Shown: positions 27,030 to 36,322 of the stretch, in pieces
How positions within the stretch are numbered: the stretch's first letter is position 1
How the letters are laid out: every line of letters starts with the position of its first letter
DNA from: Marinobacter orientalis
GTDB taxonomy: Bacteria > Pseudomonadota > Gammaproteobacteria > Pseudomonadales > Oleiphilaceae
Direction: 5' to 3'
NCBI RefSeq assembly: GCF_004792665.1
Contig: NZ_SRZX01000001.1
Location: 1,488,001-1,552,000, forward strand
Length of the DNA stretch: 64,000 bases
The notes under the pieces: model-generated
Database searches by the model: none
What the model was told of the DNA's origin: nothing
What the model saw: only the letters and a program-made list of their open reading frames with translations
Translations under genes and position numbers: made by a program

Positions 27030-27986
27030 ATGGATTACCTGATCGGAATGCTCAACAGCATCATCGAGGACCAGCAGATGTCGCAACTGGCCTTTGTGGT
27101 GCTGATGGCGGTTGCCGTCTTCTGTCTCGCCCTGGCCGGCATGTTCCTGATGACGACCTTGTTCCATCCGGTGCGCAGTCGTCTGCACAATGTGGTGGCG
27201 CCGGAGGCCAGTGGCACGTCTAGCGGAGGCTCGTTTGCACCGCTGGTCAAGTCTCTCTCTCCCTACGTCTTGCCAAAGAAAGAAAAGGAACTCAACCGGA
27301 CGGGCCAGCGCCTGGTCCATGCCGGCTTCCGCAGTGACAATGCCCTGTCCAACTTTTACGCCATAAAAACCCTGCTGATCATTGGTCTGCCACTAGCGGT
27401 ATTTTTTGGTCTGAACTGGGTGCCAGGGCTGAGCAGTCTGGAAATCCTACAGGCGGCCACCGCGGCCACGCTGGTGGGAGCCCTGGGCCCCAACTACGTG
27501 CTGGGTAAGCTGATTGAACGGCGCAAGCGCAAGCTTTACAACGGGTTTCCAGACGCCCTGGACCTGCTGGTGGTATGTACCGAGGCGGGTTATGGCCTCA
27601 AGCCGGCGATACAGCGGGTGGCCGATGAGTTGGTGGTGGGGCATCCGGAACTGTCCGAAGAGCTAGCCCTGGTCAACAGCGAGATGCGGGCCGGTGTGGA
27701 CCGGATCGATGCCCTCAAGAACCTCTCTGAACGCACCGGCCTGGAGGAGATTGGTGGTCTCGTGGCTTTGCTCAGCCAGAGCCTCCGGTTTGGCACCAGC
27801 ACGGCCGAGTCCCTGCGAATCTATTCCGAGGAGTTCCGCGACAAGCGCATGCAGCGGGCGGAAGAGGCAGCCGCCACCATCTCCACGAAAATGATATTTC
27901 CGTTGGTGTTTTGCATGTTTCCCGCGTTCTTTGTCGTGGCCATAGGGCCGGCCGTTGTCGGGGTGCTGGATCATTTCAAGGGATAG
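27030..27986 (+). CDS. tadC: Inner-membrane platform protein TadC
   Basis: 318 residues. An N-terminal membrane helix, then the T2SSF domain with FPDALDLLVVCTEAGYGLKPAI and ALLSQSLRFGTSTAESLRIY, and a C-terminal hydrophobic segment (FPLVFCMFPAFFVVAIGPAVV). The EAGYGL motif is typical of TadC and separates it from TadB. It lies 11 bp after tadB with GGGAGAACAGCC before its ATG. Confidence 0.94.
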   Translation: MDYLIGMLNSIIEDQQMSQLAFVVLMAVAVFCLALAGMFLMTTLFHPVRSRLHNVVAPEASGTSSGGSFAPLVKSLSPYVLPKKEKELNRTGQRLVHAGFRSDNALSNFYAIKTLLIIGLPLAVFFGLNWVPGLSSLEILQAATAATLVGALGPNYVLGKLIERRKRKLYNGFPDALDLLVVCTEAGYGLKPAIQRVADELVVGHPELSEELALVNSEMRAGVDRIDALKNLSERTGLEEIGGLVALLSQSLRFGTSTAESLRIYSEEFRDKRMQRAEEAAATISTKMIFPLVFCMFPAFFVVAIGPAVVGVLDHFKG

Positions 27987-28024
27987 ATAATTGTATCCAC
28001 ACTCAGCTTAATCCGAGGATTTAC

Positions 28025-28954
28025 ATGATGGCCTATCAGCATACAAAGAAAGTGCGTGGTGTGTGTCTCGTCGTTACTGTGCTTTCCCTTTACGGTTGCG
28101 CCAGTAGCCAGACGGTAGAGTCCGGCAACAGTTATACAGAGCTGTATGAGGGCACGTCCGAGCTGACATTTTCCACACTGATGCCAGTGGAGTCGGCAGA
28201 GGAGGCGATCGCCAGGGGCGATGCCGCTTACCGGCGCGGCGATGTGGATGAGGCGGTATTCGAGTACATACGGTCACTGGAACTGGACCCGGACAATGCC
28301 GATACCCTCTACAAAATTGGTGCGATCAACCACCACAAGGGAGCCAATAACAAGGCCGCTTCCGCTTTTCGTCTGGCGCTTGAACAGGATGCCAGCCATC
28401 CCGGTGCCCTCGAAGGCCTGGGGTTGATGATGATGAAGCAGCGGGAATACGATCAGGCCCGCGCCATGCTTGAACAGGCCGTTGCGGCCGACAGCAAGCG
28501 CTGGCAGGCATGGAATGGTCTGGGTATTCTGGCGGACCTGCGCGGTGACTTTGCCAGCGCGCTGGATTATTACGACCGGGCACTGGCGCTCTCTTCCCGC
28601 AATGCCAAACTCCATAACAATCTGGGATACTCCTACTACCTCATAGGCAAATGGGAGCGGGCCGAGCATCAGTACCATACGGCGCTTGGCATCTCACCCC
28701 GGCACGAGCGCACATTGCGGAATCTTGGCCAGCTCTACACCCGTATGGAGCGTTACGACGAAGCCCTGGAGGCCTTTGCCAAAGTCATGGGCGAGGCAGA
28801 TGCCCTGAACACCATGGGTTATATCCGCATGGCCGAGGGGGATTATCCGCAAGCCGAAGTCTTCTTCACCCGGGCTGCCAAGGCGTCCCCCAGCTACCAT
28901 GTGACATCCAATGAAAATCTGGAGCAGGTGCGCCGCCTGATTGAGCGCGACTAG
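28025..28954 (+). CDS. tadD: TPR lipoprotein TadD
   Basis: 309 residues with a lipoprotein signal (VVTVLSLYGC, Cys near residue 22), followed by at least five tetratricopeptide repeats beginning at AEEAIARGDAAYRRGDVDEAV and continuing with A-x3-Y-x5-A patterns. TadD lipoproteins help the RcpA secretin insert or assemble. ATG 28025 has GAGG 7 nt upstream; the longer frame from 27911 overlaps tadC. It ends the tad transcription unit. Confidence 0.9.
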   Translation: MMAYQHTKKVRGVCLVVTVLSLYGCASSQTVESGNSYTELYEGTSELTFSTLMPVESAEEAIARGDAAYRRGDVDEAVFEYIRSLELDPDNADTLYKIGAINHHKGANNKAASAFRLALEQDASHPGALEGLGLMMMKQREYDQARAMLEQAVAADSKRWQAWNGLGILADLRGDFASALDYYDRALALSSRNAKLHNNLGYSYYLIGKWERAEHQYHTALGISPRHERTLRNLGQLYTRMERYDEALEAFAKVMGEADALNTMGYIRMAEGDYPQAEVFFTRAAKASPSYHVTSNENLEQVRRLIERD

Positions 28955-29003
28955 CGGCTGATTTTTCCGCGTCCCAGGGCCTGAAATATCAAGCGCGGCG
29001 GCG

Positions 29004-30953
29004 TTATTCCTCCGCCGCCCAACTCCCATACCCCAGCTCCATTACCCTGGCCACTTCGTCATCCGGTATGGAGCCAAGGTCACCCAGCTCCAGGGTGTCG
29101 TAGTGGAACGCATAGAGCCGTGAGGTAAATTCCGCGATGGGCAGGGAGGCCTCGCCGCGAATCTCGCCGTTTCCCCGTGTTGAACAGGTAATGCCCTGGC
29201 CCCAGTCCTGGCCGCTGTCGTTGTTGGGGTTGAAAAAGTACACCCGCATTTCGTTGCTGGGGCTCAGTGCCACCCGCTGGATGGTGATGGCGTGGCGGCC
29301 GACAAAACGGGCGGCGCTGTCGGTGACGGCAATGCCGGCGGGCTGGTGGTGAATGACCGGGAAATTTCCATTGTAGTAGGGGTGGTAACTGGCATAGAAG
29401 TGCCTGATAAAGCCTTCGTAGTCCTTTACCTCGCCAGTGTGGATGTCGGCTACCACCCTGAAACCATGGCTGACCCACCAGCCATAGAATTCCGGGTTGA
29501 TCCAGCGGTGGGCGTCATCGTCCCGGTCTTCACAGCGGCGCCACATTTCACCGTAGATCCGATCCATGTGGGGAATCAGGATCAGTGACACCGGATCCAC
29601 GTCCACCGGCGTGTCCTTGACCAGCCCCGGTTCCAGATTCTTGGACGACACTTCCCAGCCTTCAAACCGGCCCAGTACTTCATTGTCACGGGCTGCCCAG
29701 GTCAGCACCTGGAGCAGATAGTCGGCCTCGTTGGCCGCCCACATGGACAGCCCGATCGCAGACTGGCAACTGGGGTTGTTGCCCTGGCCCACGCCCAGTG
29801 GCTGTCCCAGCAGATTGAGCACACCGGCCAGCAGAAATACCCGTGGCGGAACGGCATTGCCGAACGCTTCTGTCAGGGCCTGCCCGGTTTCCTCCGACAG
29901 TTTGAGCTTGATCTGGCGCCACAGCGCCTGGGCCACCGCCGGGGTAAACAGCGAGCCACGTTCCAGCATCATGGTCAGGCCATAGACGGCCTGGCAGGTT
30001 TCCGGATAGATGGCTTCGTCGATCAGGGAATGAACCAGCTGGTGGTAGCAATACAGATCGTCCAGCCCGGTCATGCTCAGCCCCAGGGCCTTGGGAATCA
30101 GTTCGTCCTCGTTGCTGGTGCGCAGGAATCTCAGAAATACGGCATGATAGGGCGATGCCAGGCCGGTATCGTGCATGTTGCGGGCAAATTCCCTGGCCTC
30201 GCCCGCCAGCGCTATGTCGTCCATCCGGGTCAGGCGCAACTGGTAGACATCCAGGCCGGGGTCTTCCCTGCTGCCGGGGGTGGGCGCGAACAGGGCCCGC
30301 ACCAGGCGGGTGGCATCGGCGGTGCCGGTGGTCTCAAGCTCAGGGTCATACAGGCATTTGGCGATCTGGCCGATCATGTCGCAGATGCTGTCCACCTGAA
30401 CCGGCCCTTGCTCCAACAGCCGCCATACCTCTGCGACGAGGCTGTCCAGCAGGCTGTCGTAGCCGAGATGGGAAATCAGGTACTGGTATAGCCCCTCTAC
30501 GATAACGCCGAGCTGCCTGGGCCGTTCCCGGTCCGCTTCGGTCAGCGTGCCGGACAGCAGATCCAGATTCAGTGCCATTACCTGGGTCAGGAAGTGCCGG
30601 GCCTGCTCCGAGGATATACCGGGGTGGAAGTAGTCTCCACGAACCACCGCCAGCAGGCGGATTTCGCTGAGCGCTTCCACCACGGTGGTCACGGCGCCGG
30701 CTTCACGCAGGGAGTGTTTTGCCAGTGCCGGCTGCAGGATACCCGGCCTGGACCAGTCGCTGCTACCGAAGATGCCGGCGGATTCCAGCGCACGAACCCG
30801 GCGGTACAGCACGTCAAATCCACCCGGTAACGTCATCAGCACTCGCGCCCTCTCCAGCAGGTTGAGGCTGGAAGCCTGCGGCGACATGCTTCGGGCATGG
30901 GCGAAATCCGCCAGTGCGACATCAAATTGCATCGAGGCCTGGGCAATATCCAA
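29004..30953 (-). CDS. Large uncharacterised protein with possible Cys-His-Asn triad
   Basis: A 649-residue protein with no signal peptide or membrane segment. I do not recognise a family. The N-terminal 370 residues look all-helical. The C-terminal third has Cys396 in NPSCQSAIGLSMWA at the head of a helix, His554 in GRHAITIQRV, and Asn575 within YFFNPNNDSGQDWGQG; this order and context resemble papain-fold hydrolases, including their NPN/DPN-x-G strand. Catalysis is unproven. It lies 50 bp after the retinol-saturase-like gene in a probable three-gene operon with an MscS channel. Confidence 0.7.
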   Translation of the reverse strand: MDIAQASMQFDVALADFAHARSMSPQASSLNLLERARVLMTLPGGFDVLYRRVRALESAGIFGSSDWSRPGILQPALAKHSLREAGAVTTVVEALSEIRLLAVVRGDYFHPGISSEQARHFLTQVMALNLDLLSGTLTEADRERPRQLGVIVEGLYQYLISHLGYDSLLDSLVAEVWRLLEQGPVQVDSICDMIGQIAKCLYDPELETTGTADATRLVRALFAPTPGSREDPGLDVYQLRLTRMDDIALAGEAREFARNMHDTGLASPYHAVFLRFLRTSNEDELIPKALGLSMTGLDDLYCYHQLVHSLIDEAIYPETCQAVYGLTMMLERGSLFTPAVAQALWRQIKLKLSEETGQALTEAFGNAVPPRVFLLAGVLNLLGQPLGVGQGNNPSCQSAIGLSMWAANEADYLLQVLTWAARDNEVLGRFEGWEVSSKNLEPGLVKDTPVDVDPVSLILIPHMDRIYGEMWRRCEDRDDDAHRWINPEFYGWWVSHGFRVVADIHTGEVKDYEGFIRHFYASYHPYYNGNFPVIHHQPAGIAVTDSAARFVGRHAITIQRVALSPSNEMRVYFFNPNNDSGQDWGQGITCSTRGNGEIRGEASLPIAEFTSRLYAFHYDTLELGDLGSIPDDEVARVMELGYGSWAAEE

Positions 30954-31003
30954 AGGTCAGCTCCTGTTGCTTTAAAATACGGACGAATTTTACGTTCGAT
31001 CCG

Positions 31004-32629
31004 TTATCCTACAAACATTCTTTTTGCCAACGGCAGCCCCTTGAATCCACTGACTGCTATGGTGGCAAGTAACCCGCCGATCATGGCCCCGGCCACGCCG
31101 CAGGTCATGACATCCTGGCCGGTCAGGTAGAGGCCGGGGATGCGTGTTTTGGGCTTCAGCCAGTCCTGCTCGAAGCGGCTCGGGGTGTGGTTCAGGCCGT
31201 AGATCTCGCCCTTGCTGTAGCGGCAGAAGTAGTCGGTGGACAGGGGCGTGGACAGCTCGTAGTAATCCACCTTGCCTTCCAGGTGCGGGAACTTCTCGTA
31301 CAGCTTGGCCAGCAGCCGCTGGGCATAAGCTTCTTTCTTTGCCTCGTATTCCTCGCCGCGCTTGCCCCAGGTTTTATCGGCCCAGTCCCGGTACCACTCA
31401 TAGGGCCCGGGGGCGACAATCTCGATGGTGGCGCGGCCGGGATAGCGCTCGGTAAAACTCGGATCCTTGGCGGAGGGGAAGGAGATGTAGGTCAGTGGAA
31501 TGTCGGTCTCATCGGGGGCAGCCATGAAGTCGCTGAGCTGCTTTTCGTAATCCGCGCCCGGATAGATCCAGTAGTTGGTTCTGGGTAATTCAAGGTTCTC
31601 GGCGGTATCCTGCAGGCCGATGTACAGGCAGTTGCTGGCCATGGAGCGTTCCACGGTTTTCAGCTTCTGCTGGTAAAAGTCCCGCTGCGGCGCGGTTTCC
31701 GGTAGCAGTTTTTCGAAGGTGTTGAACACGCCGGCATTGCTGATTACCAGCGGGGCGCGCACTTCTTCACCGTCGGCCATGCGCACGCCGACGGCTTTGC
31801 CTTTCTCGATCAGGATTTCGCTCACGTCGGCGTAGGTAAACACCTCGCCACCGCTCTGCTGGATGACCGGGATGATGGTCCGGGCCATTTCCGAAGCCCC
31901 GCCGATGGGGTAATAGCCACCGTAGAGATAGTGGCGCGCAATCAGGGCATGGATGATAAAGCTGGATTCGGCTGGCGGCAGGCCGTTATCGCCCCATTGT
32001 CCGGTGAGCACGGCAATCAGTTCCTGGTTACTGGTCAGGCCTTCCAGTACTTCACGGGTAGGGCGGTTCAGAAACGATGGCGCAGTGCGGTTTACCAGTT
32101 TACGCAGCGGGCCGGCGGCCAGGTCGGGCAGGACTTTGCCGATAACCAGCCCCGGCATGGCCCTGGCTACCTGTTTGAGGTAATCCAGATAGGTGTCGAT
32201 GGCCTGTTCCTCGCCGGGGAAGGCCTTTTTCAGTTCGGCTTTGAAATTGTCAGGCCCGGCTACCAGATCCACATGGCGCTCGCCGATGAAGATACGGTCA
32301 AAATGGCTGTCCATGGGCGCCCACTTCAACTGGCCGTCAGTGATGTGGTCGAAAAGGCGTTTGGTCAGGGTGTGGTCAGCGCCCACATCGCCGATGTAGT
32401 GCACACCCACATCCCATTCGTAGCCGTTGCGATCGTAACTGTGGGTGAAGCCGCCGGCGGTGTAATGCTGCTCGAACACCACCACTTTCCTGCCCAGTTT
32501 GCTCATGCAGGCCGCCGTGGTCAGCCCGCCGATGCCGGAGCCGATAACAATGGCATCGTAGGGGCCGTCCAGACGATTGGCGCGGTAGCGATGGCCGACA
32601 CGAATGGTGCTGGGTTTGGGGCTGCTCAT
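31004..32629 (-). CDS. FAD-dependent oxidoreductase of the phytoene desaturase/retinol saturase family
   Basis: 541 residues. The dinucleotide-binding motif AIVIGSGIGGLTTAACMSK (about residues 26-44) continues into FEQHYTAGGFTHSY and VGVHYIGDVG, a run characteristic of carotenoid isomerase and all-trans-retinol 13,14-reductase-like proteins. The C-terminal FAD-site segment is GLYLTGQDVMTCGVAGAMIGG. Substrate is unknown; there are no carotenoid synthesis genes nearby. It overlaps the upstream mscS gene by 4 bp (ATGA). Confidence 0.87.
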   Translation of the reverse strand: MSSPKPSTIRVGHRYRANRLDGPYDAIVIGSGIGGLTTAACMSKLGRKVVVFEQHYTAGGFTHSYDRNGYEWDVGVHYIGDVGADHTLTKRLFDHITDGQLKWAPMDSHFDRIFIGERHVDLVAGPDNFKAELKKAFPGEEQAIDTYLDYLKQVARAMPGLVIGKVLPDLAAGPLRKLVNRTAPSFLNRPTREVLEGLTSNQELIAVLTGQWGDNGLPPAESSFIIHALIARHYLYGGYYPIGGASEMARTIIPVIQQSGGEVFTYADVSEILIEKGKAVGVRMADGEEVRAPLVISNAGVFNTFEKLLPETAPQRDFYQQKLKTVERSMASNCLYIGLQDTAENLELPRTNYWIYPGADYEKQLSDFMAAPDETDIPLTYISFPSAKDPSFTERYPGRATIEIVAPGPYEWYRDWADKTWGKRGEEYEAKKEAYAQRLLAKLYEKFPHLEGKVDYYELSTPLSTDYFCRYSKGEIYGLNHTPSRFEQDWLKPKTRIPGLYLTGQDVMTCGVAGAMIGGLLATIAVSGFKGLPLAKRMFVG

Positions 32630-33519
32630 GGTGTTTGATCCGGCTGAGGTTGATCATCAGAGGAGCGGGGATTTTTGCTGGAGAAATCGGTGCTGGCAAA
32701 GACCTCCGACAGAATCGCCTGCTCGATGTAACTGCGCTGTCCGGATTTGGCGGGCAGCCGGACAGTCAGGTGGATTTCGCTGGCCTCCGGGGCCTGGATG
32801 GTCACCCGCGGGTCTACCGAAGGCACTTCCAGGCCGCGCAAAACGCCCACCTTGTCCATATGTTTGCGGACTGACTCAAGATAGGGCTCGCAATGGCGAT
32901 TGGCGGCTTCCAGCAGGGCATTCCGGGCGGCCTGCCAGTCGTCCTCCCGTTTAAAGGGCACGGTGAAAACGTGGAAGTCCCAGTGGTCGGTAAAGCTCTC
33001 ATTGATGACCGGTTCAGAGACGAACAGGGCATTGGGTACCACGATCATCCGACCGGTGCGCTGGTGACCCGTTTTCCCCGGGCCAACCTCGAGGATGGTG
33101 GTCGCCAGCAGGGTCTGGTCGATGACATCACCGCGGAAATCCTTCACCTGTATGCGATCTCCCAGATTGAAAGAGCCGGCGCCGCTCTTCAGGATTGCAC
33201 CGGAAACACAGAGGATCAACTCCTTGGTGGCGACCACAAAGGCGACGGCGATAGCGACGATGGATAATGCCAGGGAGCGGATCTGGTCACCCCAGATCAA
33301 CGCCATTCCCAGGATTCCCAACAGCAGGAAGCCGTTGCGAAAGTTTACCAGCAATCGCCCCCGCAACTCCGATGACGTCACGTTTCGTCGGATAAAACGG
33401 GCGGTCAGGGTCCGCAGGATGATGATGGCCAGCACCAGTAATCCGGTGCTGATCAGCAGCCTCCACATGGAGTCCGGCAACGAAAAACTTTCAGGCGTCA
33501 ACGCCAGAGTCTCGAGCAT
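32626..33519 (-). CDS. MscS-family mechanosensitive ion channel (small type)
   Basis: 297 residues with three N-terminal membrane segments, the pore-lining helix in the Ala/Gly-rich stretch around IVAIAVAFVVATKELILCVSGAIL, and the beta domain FNLGDRIQVKDFRGDVIDQTLLATTIL followed by VPNALFVSEPVINES. These are MscS hallmarks. First gene of the operon. The promoter is not obvious in the 89 bp up to the divergent side. Confidence 0.88.
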   Translation of the reverse strand: MLETLALTPESFSLPDSMWRLLISTGLLVLAIIILRTLTARFIRRNVTSSELRGRLLVNFRNGFLLLGILGMALIWGDQIRSLALSIVAIAVAFVVATKELILCVSGAILKSGAGSFNLGDRIQVKDFRGDVIDQTLLATTILEVGPGKTGHQRTGRMIVVPNALFVSEPVINESFTDHWDFHVFTVPFKREDDWQAARNALLEAANRHCEPYLESVRKHMDKVGVLRGLEVPSVDPRVTIQAPEASEIHLTVRLPAKSGQRSYIEQAILSEVFASTDFSSKNPRSSDDQPQPDQTP

Positions 33520-33608
33520 GCTTCAGTCTCATGACTTATAAATTCAACAACGCATTGTCGGGGGAAAGCGGGGAGGTAACAAGCCAAAACACCGTCCGGG
33601 AAACAGTT

Positions 33609-34613
33609 TCAGCTTTGCTGCTTGCGCCATCGCACCGGCGGCGCACCTGTCCAGCGCCTGAAGGCACGATAGAAGGTGCTGACCTCCGCAAAGCCCAGTG
33701 ATTCGGCAATCTCGGGCAGGGACGCAGTGGTGTCGGTCACGGCCTGAAGCGCCCGCTCCCGGCGCACCTCATCCAGCAGTTTGTCGAACGTCTGCCCCTG
33801 TTCCCTGAGACGACGCGCCAGCGTGCGTTCGCTGATCCCCAATGCCGCCGCCGCAGCAGCACGGCGCGGCAGGGCCGGGCCCAGCCTGGCAGCCAGCCAT
33901 CGCCGTATCTCCGGAGCAGACGCACTGTTGGTGGACAGGGCGGCCAGACGGGCTCTGGTGTAGCGTTTGTGTACCTGCGCCAGTTGGGGGTCTGCCTGGG
34001 GCAGGGGTTGATCCAGCACGGTGTTGTCCACCAGCACGCCGCTGAAGGCCTGCTCGAATTCCACCGGGCACCGGAATGCTGCCTGGTAGCCCTGCAGTGG
34101 CCCCAGCCTGGGTTGGCTGAACTGCGCCCGCGCGGGTTGCATCCGTGCTCCTGTCACCCAGCTGGCGAAACCGATGACCGCTGCCAGCACCGCTTCAATC
34201 TGGTGGGGGCTGAATGCCAGTTCTCCCTGGCGGGGATGATAGACGAGCCATGTGGCTGACTCGCCAGCAAGCACCTGGAAGCGCCCGCCATCGGAGATCA
34301 GGCGCTGGAACCTTTGTACCATCATCACCGCCTCTCGCAGGGTGGCCGCAGACTGCAGCGCAAACCCCACGCCACTGATACTCATCGGGGAGAACCCGGC
34401 CCCCACTTTCAGCCCGAAGCCGGGGTCGCCTGTGCAGCGCTCCGCCGCATGCCAGAGCCGCGTAATGTCATCAATGGGCCAGCGCTCGAGCTCCCGCGCA
34501 GCAGCAGGAATCCCGGCCGTGGCCAGCAGGGTATCTGCATCCACCGAGAGTCGTTGCGCCGCAGCAATGACGGTATTCACCCAGCCGAGAGAAACCGTGG
34601 CCTCTAATGTCAA
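33609..34613 (-). CDS. AraC-family transcriptional regulator, OruR/AraC_binding_2 type
   Basis: 334 residues with the ligand-binding domain of OruR/ArgR-like AraC regulators (LLATAGIPAAARELERWPIDDITRLWHAAE; GDPGFGLKVG) and a C-terminal helix-turn-helix pair (AAAALGISERTLARRLREQGQTF; LPEIAESLGFAEVSTFYRAFRRWTGAPP). The frame opens with a TTG at 34613; no ATG lies near and AGAGG precedes it by 8 nt, so a TTG start is accepted. It is divergent from the hydroxy-acid operon and probably controls it through the tandem repeats that cover its own start. Confidence 0.87.
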   Translation of the reverse strand: MTLEATVSLGWVNTVIAAAQRLSVDADTLLATAGIPAAARELERWPIDDITRLWHAAERCTGDPGFGLKVGAGFSPMSISGVGFALQSAATLREAVMMVQRFQRLISDGGRFQVLAGESATWLVYHPRQGELAFSPHQIEAVLAAVIGFASWVTGARMQPARAQFSQPRLGPLQGYQAAFRCPVEFEQAFSGVLVDNTVLDQPLPQADPQLAQVHKRYTRARLAALSTNSASAPEIRRWLAARLGPALPRRAAAAAALGISERTLARRLREQGQTFDKLLDEVRRERALQAVTDTTASLPEIAESLGFAEVSTFYRAFRRWTGAPPVRWRKQQS

Positions 34614-34641
34614 TTTTTATGGCCTCTGAAGTCAATTTTTA
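34598..34641. promoter_or_regulatory. Two 22-bp tandem direct repeats, probable AraC-family operator
   Basis: Units 34598-34619 and 34620-34641 each begin TGGCCTCT and end GTCAATTTTTA, identical at 20 of 22 positions, with no gap. The array covers the regulator's TTG start and its ribosome site and stops about 60 bp before the flavoprotein start. A possible plus-strand -10 TATATC lies at 34656-34661, with its -35 inside the second repeat. The geometry suits activation of the operon and repression of the regulator. Confidence 0.6.
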
Positions 34642-34703
34642 AGTCATGGTAGCGGTATATCTTGGAGTCTGACAACAGAGTTTTATCAACCCGGATGTGC
34701 AGT

Positions 34704-36317
34704 ATGGCCAAGGTGATTACTTCAGATGTTCTGGTGGTTGGTGGCGGGCTGGCAGGTATTGTCATGGCACTTGAAGCCCTGCGGGCCGGAAAGAGTGTCA
34801 CCCTGGCGGATCGTGATACCTCCGAACGCATGGGCGGGCTCGCACTCTGGGCCTTTGGTGGCATGATGCTGGTAGGCACGCCCCTGCAGGAGCGCATGAA
34901 GATTGCGGATTCGCCGGAGATCGCCCTCGGTGACTGGCTGAGTTTTGGTGAGCTGGCCAAGGATGATGAATGGCCGTTGCGATGGGCACGCTATTACGTC
35001 GAACATTCCCGTTCCGAAGTTTATGACTGGCTGAGCAATGAAGGCATCAGATTTCTGCCGGCCGTCAACTGGGTAGAACGTGGCCGCCTCGGGGATGGTA
35101 ACCGTCTGCCCCGCTACCATGTGGTCTGGGGCACTGCTCGCGAGCTGGTCCGTTGTCTGCTCGCGGCACTGCATCGTGAAAACAGTGCCGGAAAGGTCAC
35201 CGTGTTGCACCAGCATCGTATAACTGCGCTGGACCATGAGGGCGGCAAGGTCTGCGGTGCCGTGGCGATTAACGAAGCGAGCGGCGGGGAAGTCCGGCTG
35301 GCGGCATCTGCAGTGGTGCTGGCCACCGGTGGCATCAACGGCAGCCACACCGAATGCCGCGCCAACTGGCCGGCTGACCGCCCGCAACCTGCCAGCATGC
35401 TCAATGGCGCACATCCCAATGCGGACGGCAGCATGCACCACTGGGTTGCGGACACGCTTGATGGCCGGATAACCCACGCCGGTGAGATGTGGAATTACGC
35501 GGCCGGGTTTCCGCACCCGTACCCGCACTTTCCCGGTCATGGTCTGTCGACCATTCCCTGCAAATCCGCCCTGTGGCTGAACCACCGGGGTGAGCGCATC
35601 GGCCCCGAGCCCCTGGTGACCGGGTTCGACACCCACTGGCTGTGTCAGCGCGTTGCGGAACAGGAGAAACCCTGGACCTGGCACCTGCTGAACTGGCGCA
35701 TTGCCGCCAAAGAGTTTGCAATCTCCGGCGCCGAACACAACGCCCGGATACGGGACAAGCAATTCCCCCTGTTCGTGAAAGAGCTGTTGCTGGGCAACCA
35801 CGCACTGGTGAGCCAGATGCAACGCGAAAGCCGCGATTTCCTGGTGGCGGACAGCCTGAGTGACCTGGCAGGCAGAATGAACGCGCTGACCTGTTCCCAT
35901 GACATTGATCCCGGCACACTCCAGGCCACCGCGGATGCCTTCGATGCCAATTTCAGCGCCGGCACCCGGCTGCATAACGACCCCCAGATCCGTCTGATCC
36001 AGCACGCCAGGGAATGGAAGCCGGACCGCCTGCGCACCTGCAAGCCGGCACCCCTGCAAGAGCCCGGCGCCGGGCCCTATATCGCCATTCGCATGCAACT
36101 GATCACCCGTAAAAGCCTGGGTGGTCTGCAGACCGATCTGCAAAGCCGGGTACTCAATGCTGCTGGCGCTCCCGTGGAGGGCCTGTACTGCGTCGGGGAA
36201 GCGGCCGGTTTTGGCGGTGGTGGCGCCAATGGTAAACGTTCGCTTGAAGGCACCTTTCTGCCCGGCTGCATCATGACTGCGCGGGCGGCGGTGCGATCCA
36301 TTGTTGCAGGAGGCTGA
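34704..36317 (+). CDS. FAD-binding dehydrogenase (fumarate reductase/3-ketosteroid dehydrogenase-like)
   Basis: 537 residues. FAD motif VLVVGGGLAGIVMALEALRAGKSV at the N-terminus, the second FAD motif AASAVVLATGGINGSHTE, and the C-terminal GLYCVGEAAGFGGGGANGKRSLEGTFLPG typical of the succinate dehydrogenase/fumarate reductase flavoprotein family. The last segment resembles FAD-binding dehydrogenases of the KSTD-like group. I take the ATG at 34704; a TTG at 34662 and ATG at 34695 are in frame but give no added homologous sequence. First gene of a three-gene operon. Confidence 0.85.
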   Translation: MAKVITSDVLVVGGGLAGIVMALEALRAGKSVTLADRDTSERMGGLALWAFGGMMLVGTPLQERMKIADSPEIALGDWLSFGELAKDDEWPLRWARYYVEHSRSEVYDWLSNEGIRFLPAVNWVERGRLGDGNRLPRYHVVWGTARELVRCLLAALHRENSAGKVTVLHQHRITALDHEGGKVCGAVAINEASGGEVRLAASAVVLATGGINGSHTECRANWPADRPQPASMLNGAHPNADGSMHHWVADTLDGRITHAGEMWNYAAGFPHPYPHFPGHGLSTIPCKSALWLNHRGERIGPEPLVTGFDTHWLCQRVAEQEKPWTWHLLNWRIAAKEFAISGAEHNARIRDKQFPLFVKELLLGNHALVSQMQRESRDFLVADSLSDLAGRMNALTCSHDIDPGTLQATADAFDANFSAGTRLHNDPQIRLIQHAREWKPDRLRTCKPAPLQEPGAGPYIAIRMQLITRKSLGGLQTDLQSRVLNAAGAPVEGLYCVGEAAGFGGGGANGKRSLEGTFLPGCIMTARAAVRSIVAGG

Positions 36318-36322
36318 TGCCC

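Noticed and set aside
28993..29016. GGCGGCG/CGCCGCC hairpin at the end of the minus-strand 649-residue gene
   Set aside because: The arms are part of the stop region and coding sequence, with no T-run; it cannot be called a terminator with confidence.
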